This document shows, piece after piece, positions 52,747 to 60,699 of a stretch of DNA of 64,000 nucleotides. The DNA lies in contig NZ_JAPYKH010000002.1 of the NCBI RefSeq assembly GCF_029623345.1, forward strand, positions 62,001 to 126,000, written 5' to 3'. Position 1 is the stretch's first letter. The number at the start of each line of letters is the position of its first letter. The notes beneath the pieces are model-generated. The model did not search any database and was not told the origin of the DNA. It was given only the letters and a program-made list of their open reading frames with translations. The position numbers and the translations under genes were made by a program. Source of the DNA: Sphingomonas phyllosphaerae (GTDB lineage Bacteria; Pseudomonadota; Alphaproteobacteria; Sphingomonadales; Sphingomonadaceae).

Positions 52747-54213
52747 TTACCTCAGCCAGGCGCCATGGATGCCAGGCGGCACGCGATGCGGGATACGAAC
52801 GGATGCCACGGGCGGCGCCTCGAAGTTTCGTGCGTCCAATATCTCCAGCGCGGTGGTGTGCCCCCCGGCGTCGATCACGAGCCCGATAAGCCAGCCATCA
52901 TCCTCACCGGCATCTAGAGCGCGCGGAACGAACACAAACTCGCCCGCAATGCGTCCCAGCCCGAAATCGTGCCGCTGTCGCGTGTTAGCCTCCAAGTCGT
53001 GCTTGATCAGCGGTGCCTCACCGACAAGCGTCTCCGTCATCTGTTCGGGCAGTCCGAGCGCATAGACATAGCGGTAGGGGCGGCCGGTGCGACGCTCGTC
53101 TATCGTCGGCAATTCCTGCGGCGCGGGGTCGATCGCGCGATGATCCACCGATGCGGCCAAAGGGTTGATCGTCCAGCGCTCGAGGCCGCGGGGCTGCTCG
53201 TCCGGCGCCAGGTTGTCGCCGTCGAACATGCGGTCGTACGCGATCACGTCGAGCGCAACACTCCCGTCTGGCAGATCATGCGCGTTGGCGGTGTGGAACA
53301 CGAAGCAGGGATCGAGCGGGAACCACCGTATATCCTCCGCCTCGCCGTCACGGGGCAGCAGCCCGACTCGGGCCGCGTGCTTCTCGTTCCACCGGTAAGG
53401 AAAGCCGTGGCCCGCCAGCACCGTTCGCATCGACAGGGTGAGCGGCAGGTCCATGACGACGACGTAGCGCTGCGTGATGGCGCAGTCGTGGATCAGCGGC
53501 CCGTGCGACACCGGGATCGTCACCGATCGTCGCACCCGGCCGGTGACATCCACGACGTTGTACCGTATGCGCTTGGGATCGGTCGCCTCGTAACACAGCG
53601 CGTGCAACTCGCCGGTTGCCGGATCACGGCGCGGGTGCGCGGTGAAGGAGCCGGGCAGGGTGCCGCCGAAGTCGTCGTAGCGCTGCGTCTCGAGATGCTC
53701 GTCGAAGCGGACAGGCGTGCTGCCGGCCTCCACCAGTGCCCAGCCGCTGCCGGCATGGTCCAGCACGCTCGTGTTGACGGTGTCGAAGATGTGCCGTGGT
53801 CCTGGAGCCGCCGGCACGTCTCTCGCGGCCGCGACATCCGTCGAGCGGATCCAGCGGTTCCGATACCACCGGGCTCGTCCGCCCTGGAGGCGGACGCCGT
53901 GCAGCATGCCGTCTCCGGTGAAGAAATGGTAGGAGCGCGGGTCGGCGTTGGCTGGGTTCGGTCCGATGCGAACGTAGCGACCGTCGAGCTCGGGCGGAAT
54001 GATTCCGTCCACGGCGAGGTCGGTGAGGGTCAGCTCCTCGGTCATCGGCTCGTGGATGCCGGTAAGCAGCGGGTGTGGCGCATCACGGGGCGGCAGGCGG
54101 CGCTTGTTGAACGCGGCAATGCGAGTGACGATCGGCGAGGCAACCGCGCCGACGAGGTTGTCGATCGCCTGCTCGACCAAGCTGGCGAACGTTGGGCGCC
54201 GAGTGACCGTCAC
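52747..54213 (-). CDS. Carotenoid oxygenase family protein
   Basis: A 488-residue non-heme iron dioxygenase of the carotenoid/lignostilbene cleavage family. Iron-binding histidines are visible in FTAHPRRD, LIHDCAIT, FVFHTANA and PPGIHGAW. The beginning ELDGRYVRIGPNPANAD and FTGDGMLHG are the standard N-terminal signature. It cleaves a double bond of a carotenoid or stilbene with O2. The ATG overlaps the ABM gene stop (ATGA), so both are one unit. Sphingomonads make carotenoids, but the substrate here is open. Confidence 0.92.
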   Translation of the reverse strand: MTVTRRPTFASLVEQAIDNLVGAVASPIVTRIAAFNKRRLPPRDAPHPLLTGIHEPMTEELTLTDLAVDGIIPPELDGRYVRIGPNPANADPRSYHFFTGDGMLHGVRLQGGRARWYRNRWIRSTDVAAARDVPAAPGPRHIFDTVNTSVLDHAGSGWALVEAGSTPVRFDEHLETQRYDDFGGTLPGSFTAHPRRDPATGELHALCYEATDPKRIRYNVVDVTGRVRRSVTIPVSHGPLIHDCAITQRYVVVMDLPLTLSMRTVLAGHGFPYRWNEKHAARVGLLPRDGEAEDIRWFPLDPCFVFHTANAHDLPDGSVALDVIAYDRMFDGDNLAPDEQPRGLERWTINPLAASVDHRAIDPAPQELPTIDERRTGRPYRYVYALGLPEQMTETLVGEAPLIKHDLEANTRQRHDFGLGRIAGEFVFVPRALDAGEDDGWLIGLVIDAGGHTTALEILDARNFEAPPVASVRIPHRVPPGIHGAWLR

Positions 54214-54527
54214 GATGGCGTGACCGTCTGGATGACGTCGAAGCCCTCGAAGCGGGGCGGCGCCAGGTATAACGGCTTGTGGTCACCCGCGCCGCGATGG
54301 GCGGCACGGAAGGCCTCGGATCGCGTCCAGTCCTCGAAGTCACCGCGCGACCGCCAAACAGTGTGGGAGGAATAGAGGACGTGGTCGTCGGCCGCGGGCC
54401 CGCGCAGCATATGGAACTCGACAAAGCCCGGCACGCCGGCCAGGTATGAGTCGCGCGACAGCCAGACCTGCTCGAAGGCATCCTCCTCACCAGGGATCAC
54501 CTGAAATCGATTCATGGCGATGAACAT
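54210..54527 (-). CDS. ABM / IsdG-like monooxygenase domain protein
   Basis: A 105-residue protein with the dimeric alpha-beta barrel start MFIAMNRFQVIPGEEDAFEQVW, GFVEFHMLRGP and HTVWRSRGDFEDWTRSEAF. The N in MNRF and the W/H pattern follow the heme-degrading IsdG/HmoA type; the exact heme ligand cannot be proved by eye. It precedes and overlaps the carotenoid oxygenase, suggesting linked oxidation of a hydrophobic substrate or supply of iron. Confidence 0.75.
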   Translation of the reverse strand: MFIAMNRFQVIPGEEDAFEQVWLSRDSYLAGVPGFVEFHMLRGPAADDHVLYSSHTVWRSRGDFEDWTRSEAFRAAHRGAGDHKPLYLAPPRFEGFDVIQTVTPS

Positions 54528-54849
54528 GGGGCAAGCTCCTGCGCCGAGTGTGCGGGCCTAACGTGGGGTGGAGTGGGGCGGGATGCGAGGGCGTCTCGTC
54601 CTGTAGGAGGTCAGATCCCTACCTCACTGATCGTCCAGAGAAGAAAGCGGTCGGGTGAGTCGAATGGCCTGCTGTAGGTCAGCGCCCGTCGGCGCCGTGG
54701 CGTCTGAGGCACGCTGTTGCGGCTAAGCATGGTAGCCACCGCATTGTTGGCGCCTAAAGCCGGACCTTGAAGCACCGAGGAAGGCCCGGTTCAGATCAGG
54801 CGGTAGTCGGACTTTCCTTCCTCGCCTATACGCCGTAGGTAACGACGGG
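54528..54849. other. Intergenic region, nothing recognised
   Basis: About 320 bases between divergent genes, so it should hold both promoters. No repeat or structured element stands out. Confidence 0.4.
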
Positions 54850-55392
54850 ATGAATCTTTCACCCGACTATTATTCGGTTCTAGGGGTTCCCTCGACGGCA
54901 AGTCGCGATGCCATCCATGCCGCGTGGAAGGCGCTGCTTCGTCAATATCATCCTGATACCAACCAAGGCGTGGATGTTTCTGCTCGTGCGAAGGAGATCA
55001 ACGAGGCATACGCGGTCCTGGGAAAGAAGGAAGCACGGGCCGCCTATGATCGCTCGCAGATCAGGCCGTCTGCCCATCGAGCAGCCGCGAACCGTTCGGT
55101 TCACCCAGGGAAAGTTGGCAGGCGCCCGATGCGACGTTATCCGTCAATGCAACCGAGCGGTGGCTTTTCGCAGCCGCTAGCGACCAACGATTGGCTGATG
55201 GGCCTTTTTCTGCTGATCCTCACCGCCGCACCGATCGCTACAATCCTCGTTCTGTTGCACGAGGAATCGGGAACGGCATCGACGGTTCGACGTAGCGATG
55301 CCGCTCATCCCGCACCTGAGCCTCCTGCCAAAGCGGTTCGCAGGGCCCTGTCAAACCAAACGCACCGGCTCCGCGAGCGTCGAGCCGGTTAG
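54850..55392 (+). CDS. Membrane-anchored J-domain protein
   Basis: A 180-residue protein with an N-terminal J-domain (residues 6-67: YYSVLGVPSTASRDAI, HPDTNQ, YAVLGKKEARAAYD), which stimulates a DnaK-type chaperone. A basic linker leads to one transmembrane helix near residues 120-138 (LMGLFLLILTAAPIATILVLL) and a short tail. It lacks the zinc-finger and client domains of DnaJ, so it directs Hsp70 to the inner membrane. Its stop overlaps the GTG of the next frame. Confidence 0.85.
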   Translation: MNLSPDYYSVLGVPSTASRDAIHAAWKALLRQYHPDTNQGVDVSARAKEINEAYAVLGKKEARAAYDRSQIRPSAHRAAANRSVHPGKVGRRPMRRYPSMQPSGGFSQPLATNDWLMGLFLLILTAAPIATILVLLHEESGTASTVRRSDAAHPAPEPPAKAVRRALSNQTHRLRERRAG

Positions 55393-55586
55393 TGGGTGAC
55401 TGCGTCCTCAACGTCTACTTCGATGGCGCGCAGCCATACGTGACCGGGCTGGTCAAACTGTCGCAATATGAACGGGTCGATAATCGTGGGACTGTGCTGA
55501 CGATCGACTTCGTTGCAGACATCGTCCGCGGCAAGTTGGTCACACGCTCGATCCAGCTGACTGGCACCGGGAACATGGTTCACTAG
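55392..55586 (+). CDS. Small protein coupled to the J-domain gene, unknown
   Basis: A 64-residue frame starting with GTG that overlaps the previous stop (TAGTG). It reads as beta-rich (VLNVYFDGAQPYVTGLVK, LTIDFVADIVRGKLV) without membrane segment. The overlap supports it; no family is recognised. Confidence 0.45.
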   Translation: MGDCVLNVYFDGAQPYVTGLVKLSQYERVDNRGTVLTIDFVADIVRGKLVTRSIQLTGTGNMVH

Positions 55587-55654
55587 CCATTTCGATATCG
55601 TCGACCCACTCGGTCGATAGCCCCGATCCTCAACAAGCTGACGGAGATAACAGC

Positions 55655-56791
55655 TTAAGCGCGCGCGAAAAGCTGATAACCGTAGGGCCATATTTGGCGC
55701 TGATCGCGCGACAGCTTATTGTGTCGGAGCGCCGCGTCTGCCTCCTCAAGAAGGGAGTTCATCTCGCAGGCGCGGCTCGACGGTCGGCTTGAACCGATGC
55801 TGGCGCCGACACTGACGACCTTTCCGTTGATCCGGTAAGGAGCGCTCAGCCAATGAACGATGTCATCGGCCCGTTCGGCGACCACCGTCGACGATGAGGC
55901 ATCGACTTGCATGACGACGAACTCGTCTCCACCGAGACGCGCGACAGCGTCACCGCGCTGTGCAGAGGCGGTCAGACGCTCTCCAACGGCGCAGAGGAGC
56001 GCGTCGCCCGCAGCATGACCGAGTTGATCGTTGATCTGCTTGAAGCCGTCGAGATCGAGGTAGTGCAACGCATAGCTGCCCGCGGACGGACCGGCGCGAT
56101 TAAAGCCTGCGATCGCTTCTGCGAGCGCGAAGCGGTTCATCAAGCCGGTCAGGTGGTCGCGCCGCGCGAGCGCTGCGAAGGCAGAACTTGTGGCTGACTG
56201 CCGCTCCTGTGCAAGGTGGCGCTTCGTGAGGCTGCGAAGCCCTCCAGTCAGCAGCGCGATGAGGCATAGCGCCGCGACCGAATGGTCGGGCTCCGCCCGG
56301 AAGGCCAAAGCAAGGACGGGTGGCAGGACACCCAGAAGGACGCTTCCACCGGCGATCAGCGGCCGTAAGGCCGTGGTGGCTACGGCACCTGCGGCATAGC
56401 CTACGACGAGGATCGCGACTGGCAGGTGAAGCGATGGGATGGGCAGCATCAGCGCGCGCGCCGCGAAGCAGCCGAACAGCACGGCGAAGGCGAGGTAGGA
56501 CGCGCCAAATCGTCGCTCAAGCTCGCGCGCGTCAGCCCTCGACAGGGCCGCTGCGGCGCAGCGCGCTCGGCCACGGTAGAGGAGCCATAGCCGCCAACCG
56601 CTGGCTGCCGCGCCGAGGCCAAGGAGCAGCGACGCGGCGCCATCGCGCGAGCGCAACGACACAAGCGTGGCCACCAGCAAAAAGAGCGCGCTCATGATGG
56701 TCGCAGGCATTCTTGTCGCGAACAGGCTAGCGACCCGCTCGACATAGGAGTCTTCGTGTTGAGGCGCGTGGTCTAGGAGCGGCGAAGGCAT
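55655..56791 (-). CDS. Membrane diguanylate cyclase (GGDEF)
   Basis: A 378-residue protein with five to six N-terminal helices (such as MSALFLLVATLVSL and LPVAILVVGYAAGAVATTAL) and a C-terminal GGDEF domain. The active site GGDEF is intact (VARLGGDEFVVM), with the preceding DHLTGLMNRFALAEAI and DLDGFKQINDQLGH. The inhibitory RxxD is not present in its usual place (AQRGDAVARL), so product feedback may be absent. It makes cyclic di-GMP in response to an unknown membrane cue. No EAL domain. Confidence 0.9.
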   Translation of the reverse strand: MPSPLLDHAPQHEDSYVERVASLFATRMPATIMSALFLLVATLVSLRSRDGAASLLLGLGAAASGWRLWLLYRGRARCAAAALSRADARELERRFGASYLAFAVLFGCFAARALMLPIPSLHLPVAILVVGYAAGAVATTALRPLIAGGSVLLGVLPPVLALAFRAEPDHSVAALCLIALLTGGLRSLTKRHLAQERQSATSSAFAALARRDHLTGLMNRFALAEAIAGFNRAGPSAGSYALHYLDLDGFKQINDQLGHAAGDALLCAVGERLTASAQRGDAVARLGGDEFVVMQVDASSSTVVAERADDIVHWLSAPYRINGKVVSVGASIGSSRPSSRACEMNSLLEEADAALRHNKLSRDQRQIWPYGYQLFARA

Positions 56792-57008
56792 ATCGCGCTC
56801 GACCTTGACCGCGACAGATTAAGATCGTGAGAAGCTGGGCTACCTCGCGAATGGTGCGCGAACACCCCGCTCGCCAACCTGGGCGGGGCAATGCGCGGCG
56901 TTCTCCTACAAAGGTCGTATCGCCGGCACTCGTGCTCACCGGCGAAAAGTCGCGTTAACGCCTTCCGCCCAATTCAATGATCATGTTGGTCAACAGGCGG
57001 ATAAGTAC

Positions 57009-57410
57009 ATGAAGGCTGTTCACGCGGCAGAGCACCGCCAGATGCTCGATCTCGCTGCCGCGATCCTCGCCGAGGCGTCGGCGCGGCAGCCATGCCGACG
57101 TGACAGTCTCGCGCGACTGAGACTGAGCTTCTCTCGCCTGGTCAATACGCATTGCGAGGAGGAAGGCAGGACGATCCGAGCTGCCGTCGACGCCGGATCC
57201 TTATGCCCGCGCCTTGCTGCCGCGTTTCATCGCGAATTGCAGCAATGGCGTGCTGCTCTGGCATGTCTCAACAGCGCCTGGCCTAGCGCCCGCATCGAGC
57301 ATGACCAGAGAGGCTTTGCCTCCGCGTTTCGCCCGCTTGTCGACGACCTCCGCAACTACATCGTGCGTGAGGAGAGCCAGATCCTGGTCAGGCTTCAGCC
57401 GGCGACCTGA
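57009..57410 (+). CDS. Hemerythrin-like helical protein
   Basis: A 133-residue four-helix protein. Histidine and glutamate pairs at likely metal positions are AEHRQM, NTHCEEEGR, FHRELQQ and VREESQIL, as in HHE-domain proteins that bind two irons. Not all ligands can be matched to a standard hemerythrin, so metal binding is only probable. Such proteins sense or store O2 or respond to redox stress. It is divergent from the diguanylate cyclase. Confidence 0.6.
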   Translation: MKAVHAAEHRQMLDLAAAILAEASARQPCRRDSLARLRLSFSRLVNTHCEEEGRTIRAAVDAGSLCPRLAAAFHRELQQWRAALACLNSAWPSARIEHDQRGFASAFRPLVDDLRNYIVREESQILVRLQPAT

Positions 57411-57759
57411 TTGCGGAACGGGCGTGATTAGCTCGGAAAGGAGCCGACAGATACCTTATCGGTCACTCACCTCTTTGGATTGGCTGGCGAGCCTCGACTG
57501 GTAAGGTGAACGAATGGCGATAGTCGGTGAGCGGTCGCAGCGCATTAAGTGTCCGATATTGGGTCGGCTTGCCGGAAGAAGATCAGTCTGTTTTCTGGTC
57601 GCTGCGTCCCGATGTCGAGGCCCCGCTGTGGTGACGATGAAATCGACTGGCCTTAGCAAGCCAGGCATTGATTATCGCCTTAAGCGATGATGACGCGAAG
57701 CGCCAATGCGCCTAGGCTGTGTAACCGGCACAGGTTGCCTGAGTGTGAGGCATTCGATC
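57411..57759. other. Intergenic region, nothing recognised
   Basis: About 350 bases. Short frames on both strands have no support. The AI-2E permease promoter probably lies in its last part. Confidence 0.4.
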
Positions 57760-59640
57760 ATGAGCGACCTAGACAGCGTTGCCGGCTACAAAGACGTCCT
57801 GACCGGCAGTCGTGCTGGACCGGATGAACTCGGTGGAGCGGCGAAGATCCCCGCGGCGGCCGCGCCGGAGTTGAAGACGCTGGCGGGTGTGGCGGTTGGT
57901 ACGCTGGTCATCGCTGCGCTTTATTTCGGTCAAGAGGTGCTGATCCCGATCACGCTGGCGGTCATGCTCTCGTTCGTTCTGTCGCCGGTCGTGAACCTGC
58001 TCCAGCGCTTGCGCCTGTGGCGGGCGCCTGCCGTGATCCTCACGGTGCTGGCGGCTCTAGGCGTTCTTGGGCTCCTCGGCACATTGATCGGAAGCCAGGC
58101 CGCCTCGCTCACCGTCAATGCGCCACAGTACGCGCAGACGATCCAGGCTAAGGTGGAGGGCGTGCAGGGTTTCGCACTGGCCGAAATGACGTCGATCACC
58201 AGAGAGCTCGGCGGCAGGCATGCGACCACCCCGCAGGGCGCCACACCGCCGCTCACCACTGGTGGAGCGCAACCCGCCGAAGGCCAGCGGCGCCCGGTGC
58301 CGGTACAGATCGTCCAGGAGAGCACGTCGCCCTTCACAATCGCGCGCACCGTGGTGGAGCCGATATTGGGTCCGCTAGAGACAACGATCATCGTTCTTAT
58401 CGTCGCGATTTTCGTCCTGATGCAGAAGGAGGACCTGCGCGACCGCTTCATTCGTGTGTTCGGGTCGAGTGATCTTCACCGGACGACGCGCGCGCTCGAC
58501 GACGCCGGACAGCGGCTGAGCAAGTACTTCCTCTCGCAGCTGGCGGTGAACACCTGCTTCGGCCTGGTCATCGGCTTAGGGTTATGGGCGATCGGGGTAC
58601 CGTCGCCGGCGATGTGGGGCGTCATGGCGGGGCTGCTCCGCTTCGTGCCGTATATCGGCTCGTTCCTGGCGGCGGTCGCGCCCGCCGCGCTTGCGGCTGC
58701 GGTTGATCCGGGGTGGGGCATGGTGATCGAGGTGGTCGCGCTGTTCGTCGTGGTCGAGCCGATCACCGGCTATGTCGTGGAGCCGCTGCTCTACGGGCAC
58801 TCTACCGGCCTTTCGCCGGTGTCGGTGATCGTGTCGGCAATCTTTTGGACGTGGTTGTGGGGCCCGATCGGCCTCATCATGTCGACGCCGCTGACGCTGT
58901 GCCTGGTCGTTATGGGCCGCCACGTGAAGAGCTTGGAGTTCTTCGACGTGCTGCTCGGCGATCGACCCGCCCTGACACCGGTTGAAAGTTTTTATCAACG
59001 CATCCTCGCCGACAATTCTGACGAGGCACTGGCGCAGGCCGAGGTGCTGCTCGGCGATCGCTCGCTGACCGCGTACTATGACAGCGTCGTGCTGGAAGGC
59101 CTGAAGCTTGCCGTGGAGGATCACGCGCGCGGCACGATCGACGATGCAGGCGCGAGACGGATGACGCGCTCGATGCTGTCGGTGATCAGTGACCTGAAGC
59201 CGTCGCGCGCCGCCGGAGATCGACCCGCACTGCATGCCGGCTTGGTCGCCTGTATCGCCGGCCATCGCGCCTTCGACGAAGCGGTGACTGCCATGGTCGT
59301 GCAGCTGCTAGAACAACGCGGCATTGAAGCGAGAACGATCGCGCATGGTGCCGTCAACCGAGAGACGATCGCCGCGCTCGATCTTGCCGGAGTGACGACG
59401 ATCATGATCTCCTACTTGGAGTTGAACGGATCACCTGCACGGCTGCGCTACCTGGTTCGGCGCCTCAGGACGAAGGCTCCGGAAGCACGCATCATTGTCG
59501 GCTTGTGGCCGCAAGGAGAAGCGGCGCTCACGGATGTCGGGATCCAGCGCGAGCTTGGCGCGGATGGCTATGTCGGTTCACTTTCGGCGGCGGTTGACGC
59601 CATCGCCGAGCCAGCCACCTCGAGGCAGGTCGCAGCCTAG
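57760..59640 (+). CDS. AI-2E family permease with a soluble B12-binding-like C-terminal domain
   Basis: A 626-residue protein. Residues about 45-360 are the AI-2E/PerM membrane domain with some eight helices (EVLIPITLAVMLSFVLSPVV, FVPYIGSFLAAVAPAALAAAV, GHSTGLSPVSVIVSAIFWTWLWG), including a long cytosolic or periplasmic loop after the first helices. Residues about 380-625 are soluble: a helical part (YYDSVVLEGLKLAVEDHARG) and a Rossmann-like part (AVTAMVVQLLEQRGIEAR, VTTIMISYLELNG, ARIIVGLWP) recalling corrinoid-binding folds but without the DxHxxG ligand. GAGG nine bases before ATG sets the start. The real cargo is unknown. Confidence 0.82.
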   Translation: MSDLDSVAGYKDVLTGSRAGPDELGGAAKIPAAAAPELKTLAGVAVGTLVIAALYFGQEVLIPITLAVMLSFVLSPVVNLLQRLRLWRAPAVILTVLAALGVLGLLGTLIGSQAASLTVNAPQYAQTIQAKVEGVQGFALAEMTSITRELGGRHATTPQGATPPLTTGGAQPAEGQRRPVPVQIVQESTSPFTIARTVVEPILGPLETTIIVLIVAIFVLMQKEDLRDRFIRVFGSSDLHRTTRALDDAGQRLSKYFLSQLAVNTCFGLVIGLGLWAIGVPSPAMWGVMAGLLRFVPYIGSFLAAVAPAALAAAVDPGWGMVIEVVALFVVVEPITGYVVEPLLYGHSTGLSPVSVIVSAIFWTWLWGPIGLIMSTPLTLCLVVMGRHVKSLEFFDVLLGDRPALTPVESFYQRILADNSDEALAQAEVLLGDRSLTAYYDSVVLEGLKLAVEDHARGTIDDAGARRMTRSMLSVISDLKPSRAAGDRPALHAGLVACIAGHRAFDEAVTAMVVQLLEQRGIEARTIAHGAVNRETIAALDLAGVTTIMISYLELNGSPARLRYLVRRLRTKAPEARIIVGLWPQGEAALTDVGIQRELGADGYVGSLSAAVDAIAEPATSRQVAA

Positions 59641-59664
59641 CAGTGGATGAGAAGACATAAAGAC

Positions 59665-60497
59665 GGCGCTGTCAAAGCTAATGCACCTGCGGCAGCGGGC
59701 GAGGCCGGGGAGGGGCATGCCCCGCCCGCGCAAGCCAGCCAGTCCGTTCCGCTACTTCAACTCGTCGCTGGAAGTGATCCGGCTGGTGGTGCTGATGTAC
59801 GTGCGCTTTCCGTTGTCGCTGCGGAACGTGGAGGACCTGCTGTTCGAGCGCGGGATCGACATCTGCCACGAGACCGTGAGGCTGTGGTGGAACAGGTTCG
59901 GTCCGCTGTTCGCGGGCGAGGTGCGGCGCCAGCGGGTGAGCCGCATGCGCGGCTTTCGCCATTGGCGCTGGCACCTCGATGAGATGTACGTACGTCTGAA
60001 CGGTGAGATGGTCTATCTGTGGCGCGCCGTCGATCACGAGGGTGAGATCCTCGAGAGCTATGTCACGAAAACCCGAGACAAGAAGGCGGCACTCGCGTTC
60101 ATGAAGAAGGCGCTCAAACGCCACGGTTCGCCTGAGGCGATTACCACCGATGGTCTGCGCTCCTACGGTGCTGCACTGACGGAGCTTGGTAGCCGCGAGA
60201 AGCAGCAGGTGGGTCGCTTGGCCAACAACCGGGTGGAGAACTCGCACCTGCCGTTCAGGCGACGAGAGCGGGCGATGCTGCGGCTTCGGCAGATGCGCAC
60301 CTTACAGAAGTTCACCTCGGTCCACGCCAACGTTCACAACCACTTCAACCACGAACGCCATCTCGTCGACCGCCAGACCTACAAGCAGCGCCGCTCCGCG
60401 GCGCTCGCAGCGTGGCAGGCGCTCGCCAGCTGACCCGTCGCCTTCGAAGCCGGAGGTGCACCTTGTAGAGACGAGTTCGCATTAGACTGACAGCACC
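59665..60497 (+). mobile_element. IS6-family insertion sequence, copy 2
   Basis: An 833-base element. The left end GGCGCTGTCAAAGCTAATGC is at 59665 and the right end AGACTGACAGCACC closes at 60497; the two are imperfect inverted repeats. The eight bases outside (ATAAAGAC left, CTGTGCAG right) differ, so no target duplication is left. It has the same orientation as copy 1 at 19117. Confidence 0.88.
59717..60433 (+). CDS. IS6-family DDE transposase, copy 2
   Basis: A 238-residue transposase with the same build as copy 1: D in WHLDEMYVR, D in AITTDGLRSY, E in NNRVENSH. About 15 residues differ from copy 1, for instance SSLEVIRL for SAPEVIRL and VGRLANN for VGRWANN, so the copies are separate variants. 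The gene is intact. Confidence 0.92.
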   Translation: MPRPRKPASPFRYFNSSLEVIRLVVLMYVRFPLSLRNVEDLLFERGIDICHETVRLWWNRFGPLFAGEVRRQRVSRMRGFRHWRWHLDEMYVRLNGEMVYLWRAVDHEGEILESYVTKTRDKKAALAFMKKALKRHGSPEAITTDGLRSYGAALTELGSREKQQVGRLANNRVENSHLPFRRRERAMLRLRQMRTLQKFTSVHANVHNHFNHERHLVDRQTYKQRRSAALAAWQALAS

Positions 60498-60699
60498 CTG
60501 TGCAGCTTCTCGCCACCCGGGACTGAGCAGCAAGCTGAACAAGAGGTCGCTTTTCATCGGGGCACTGAGACTGCTGAGCGACCGTTTTTGGGTCTCCGTT
60601 GGCGATCAGCGCGATGGACCCGCGACCGCATCAGCCGATTTTCTGTTTCCAGCTTGGAGTCGAAGCCGCTACTCACCGACGTCGGTGAAATCGCTTCGC

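Noticed and set aside
53348-54375. Long frames antisense to the carotenoid oxygenase
   Set aside because: No homology by eye; they follow the codon bias of the real gene.
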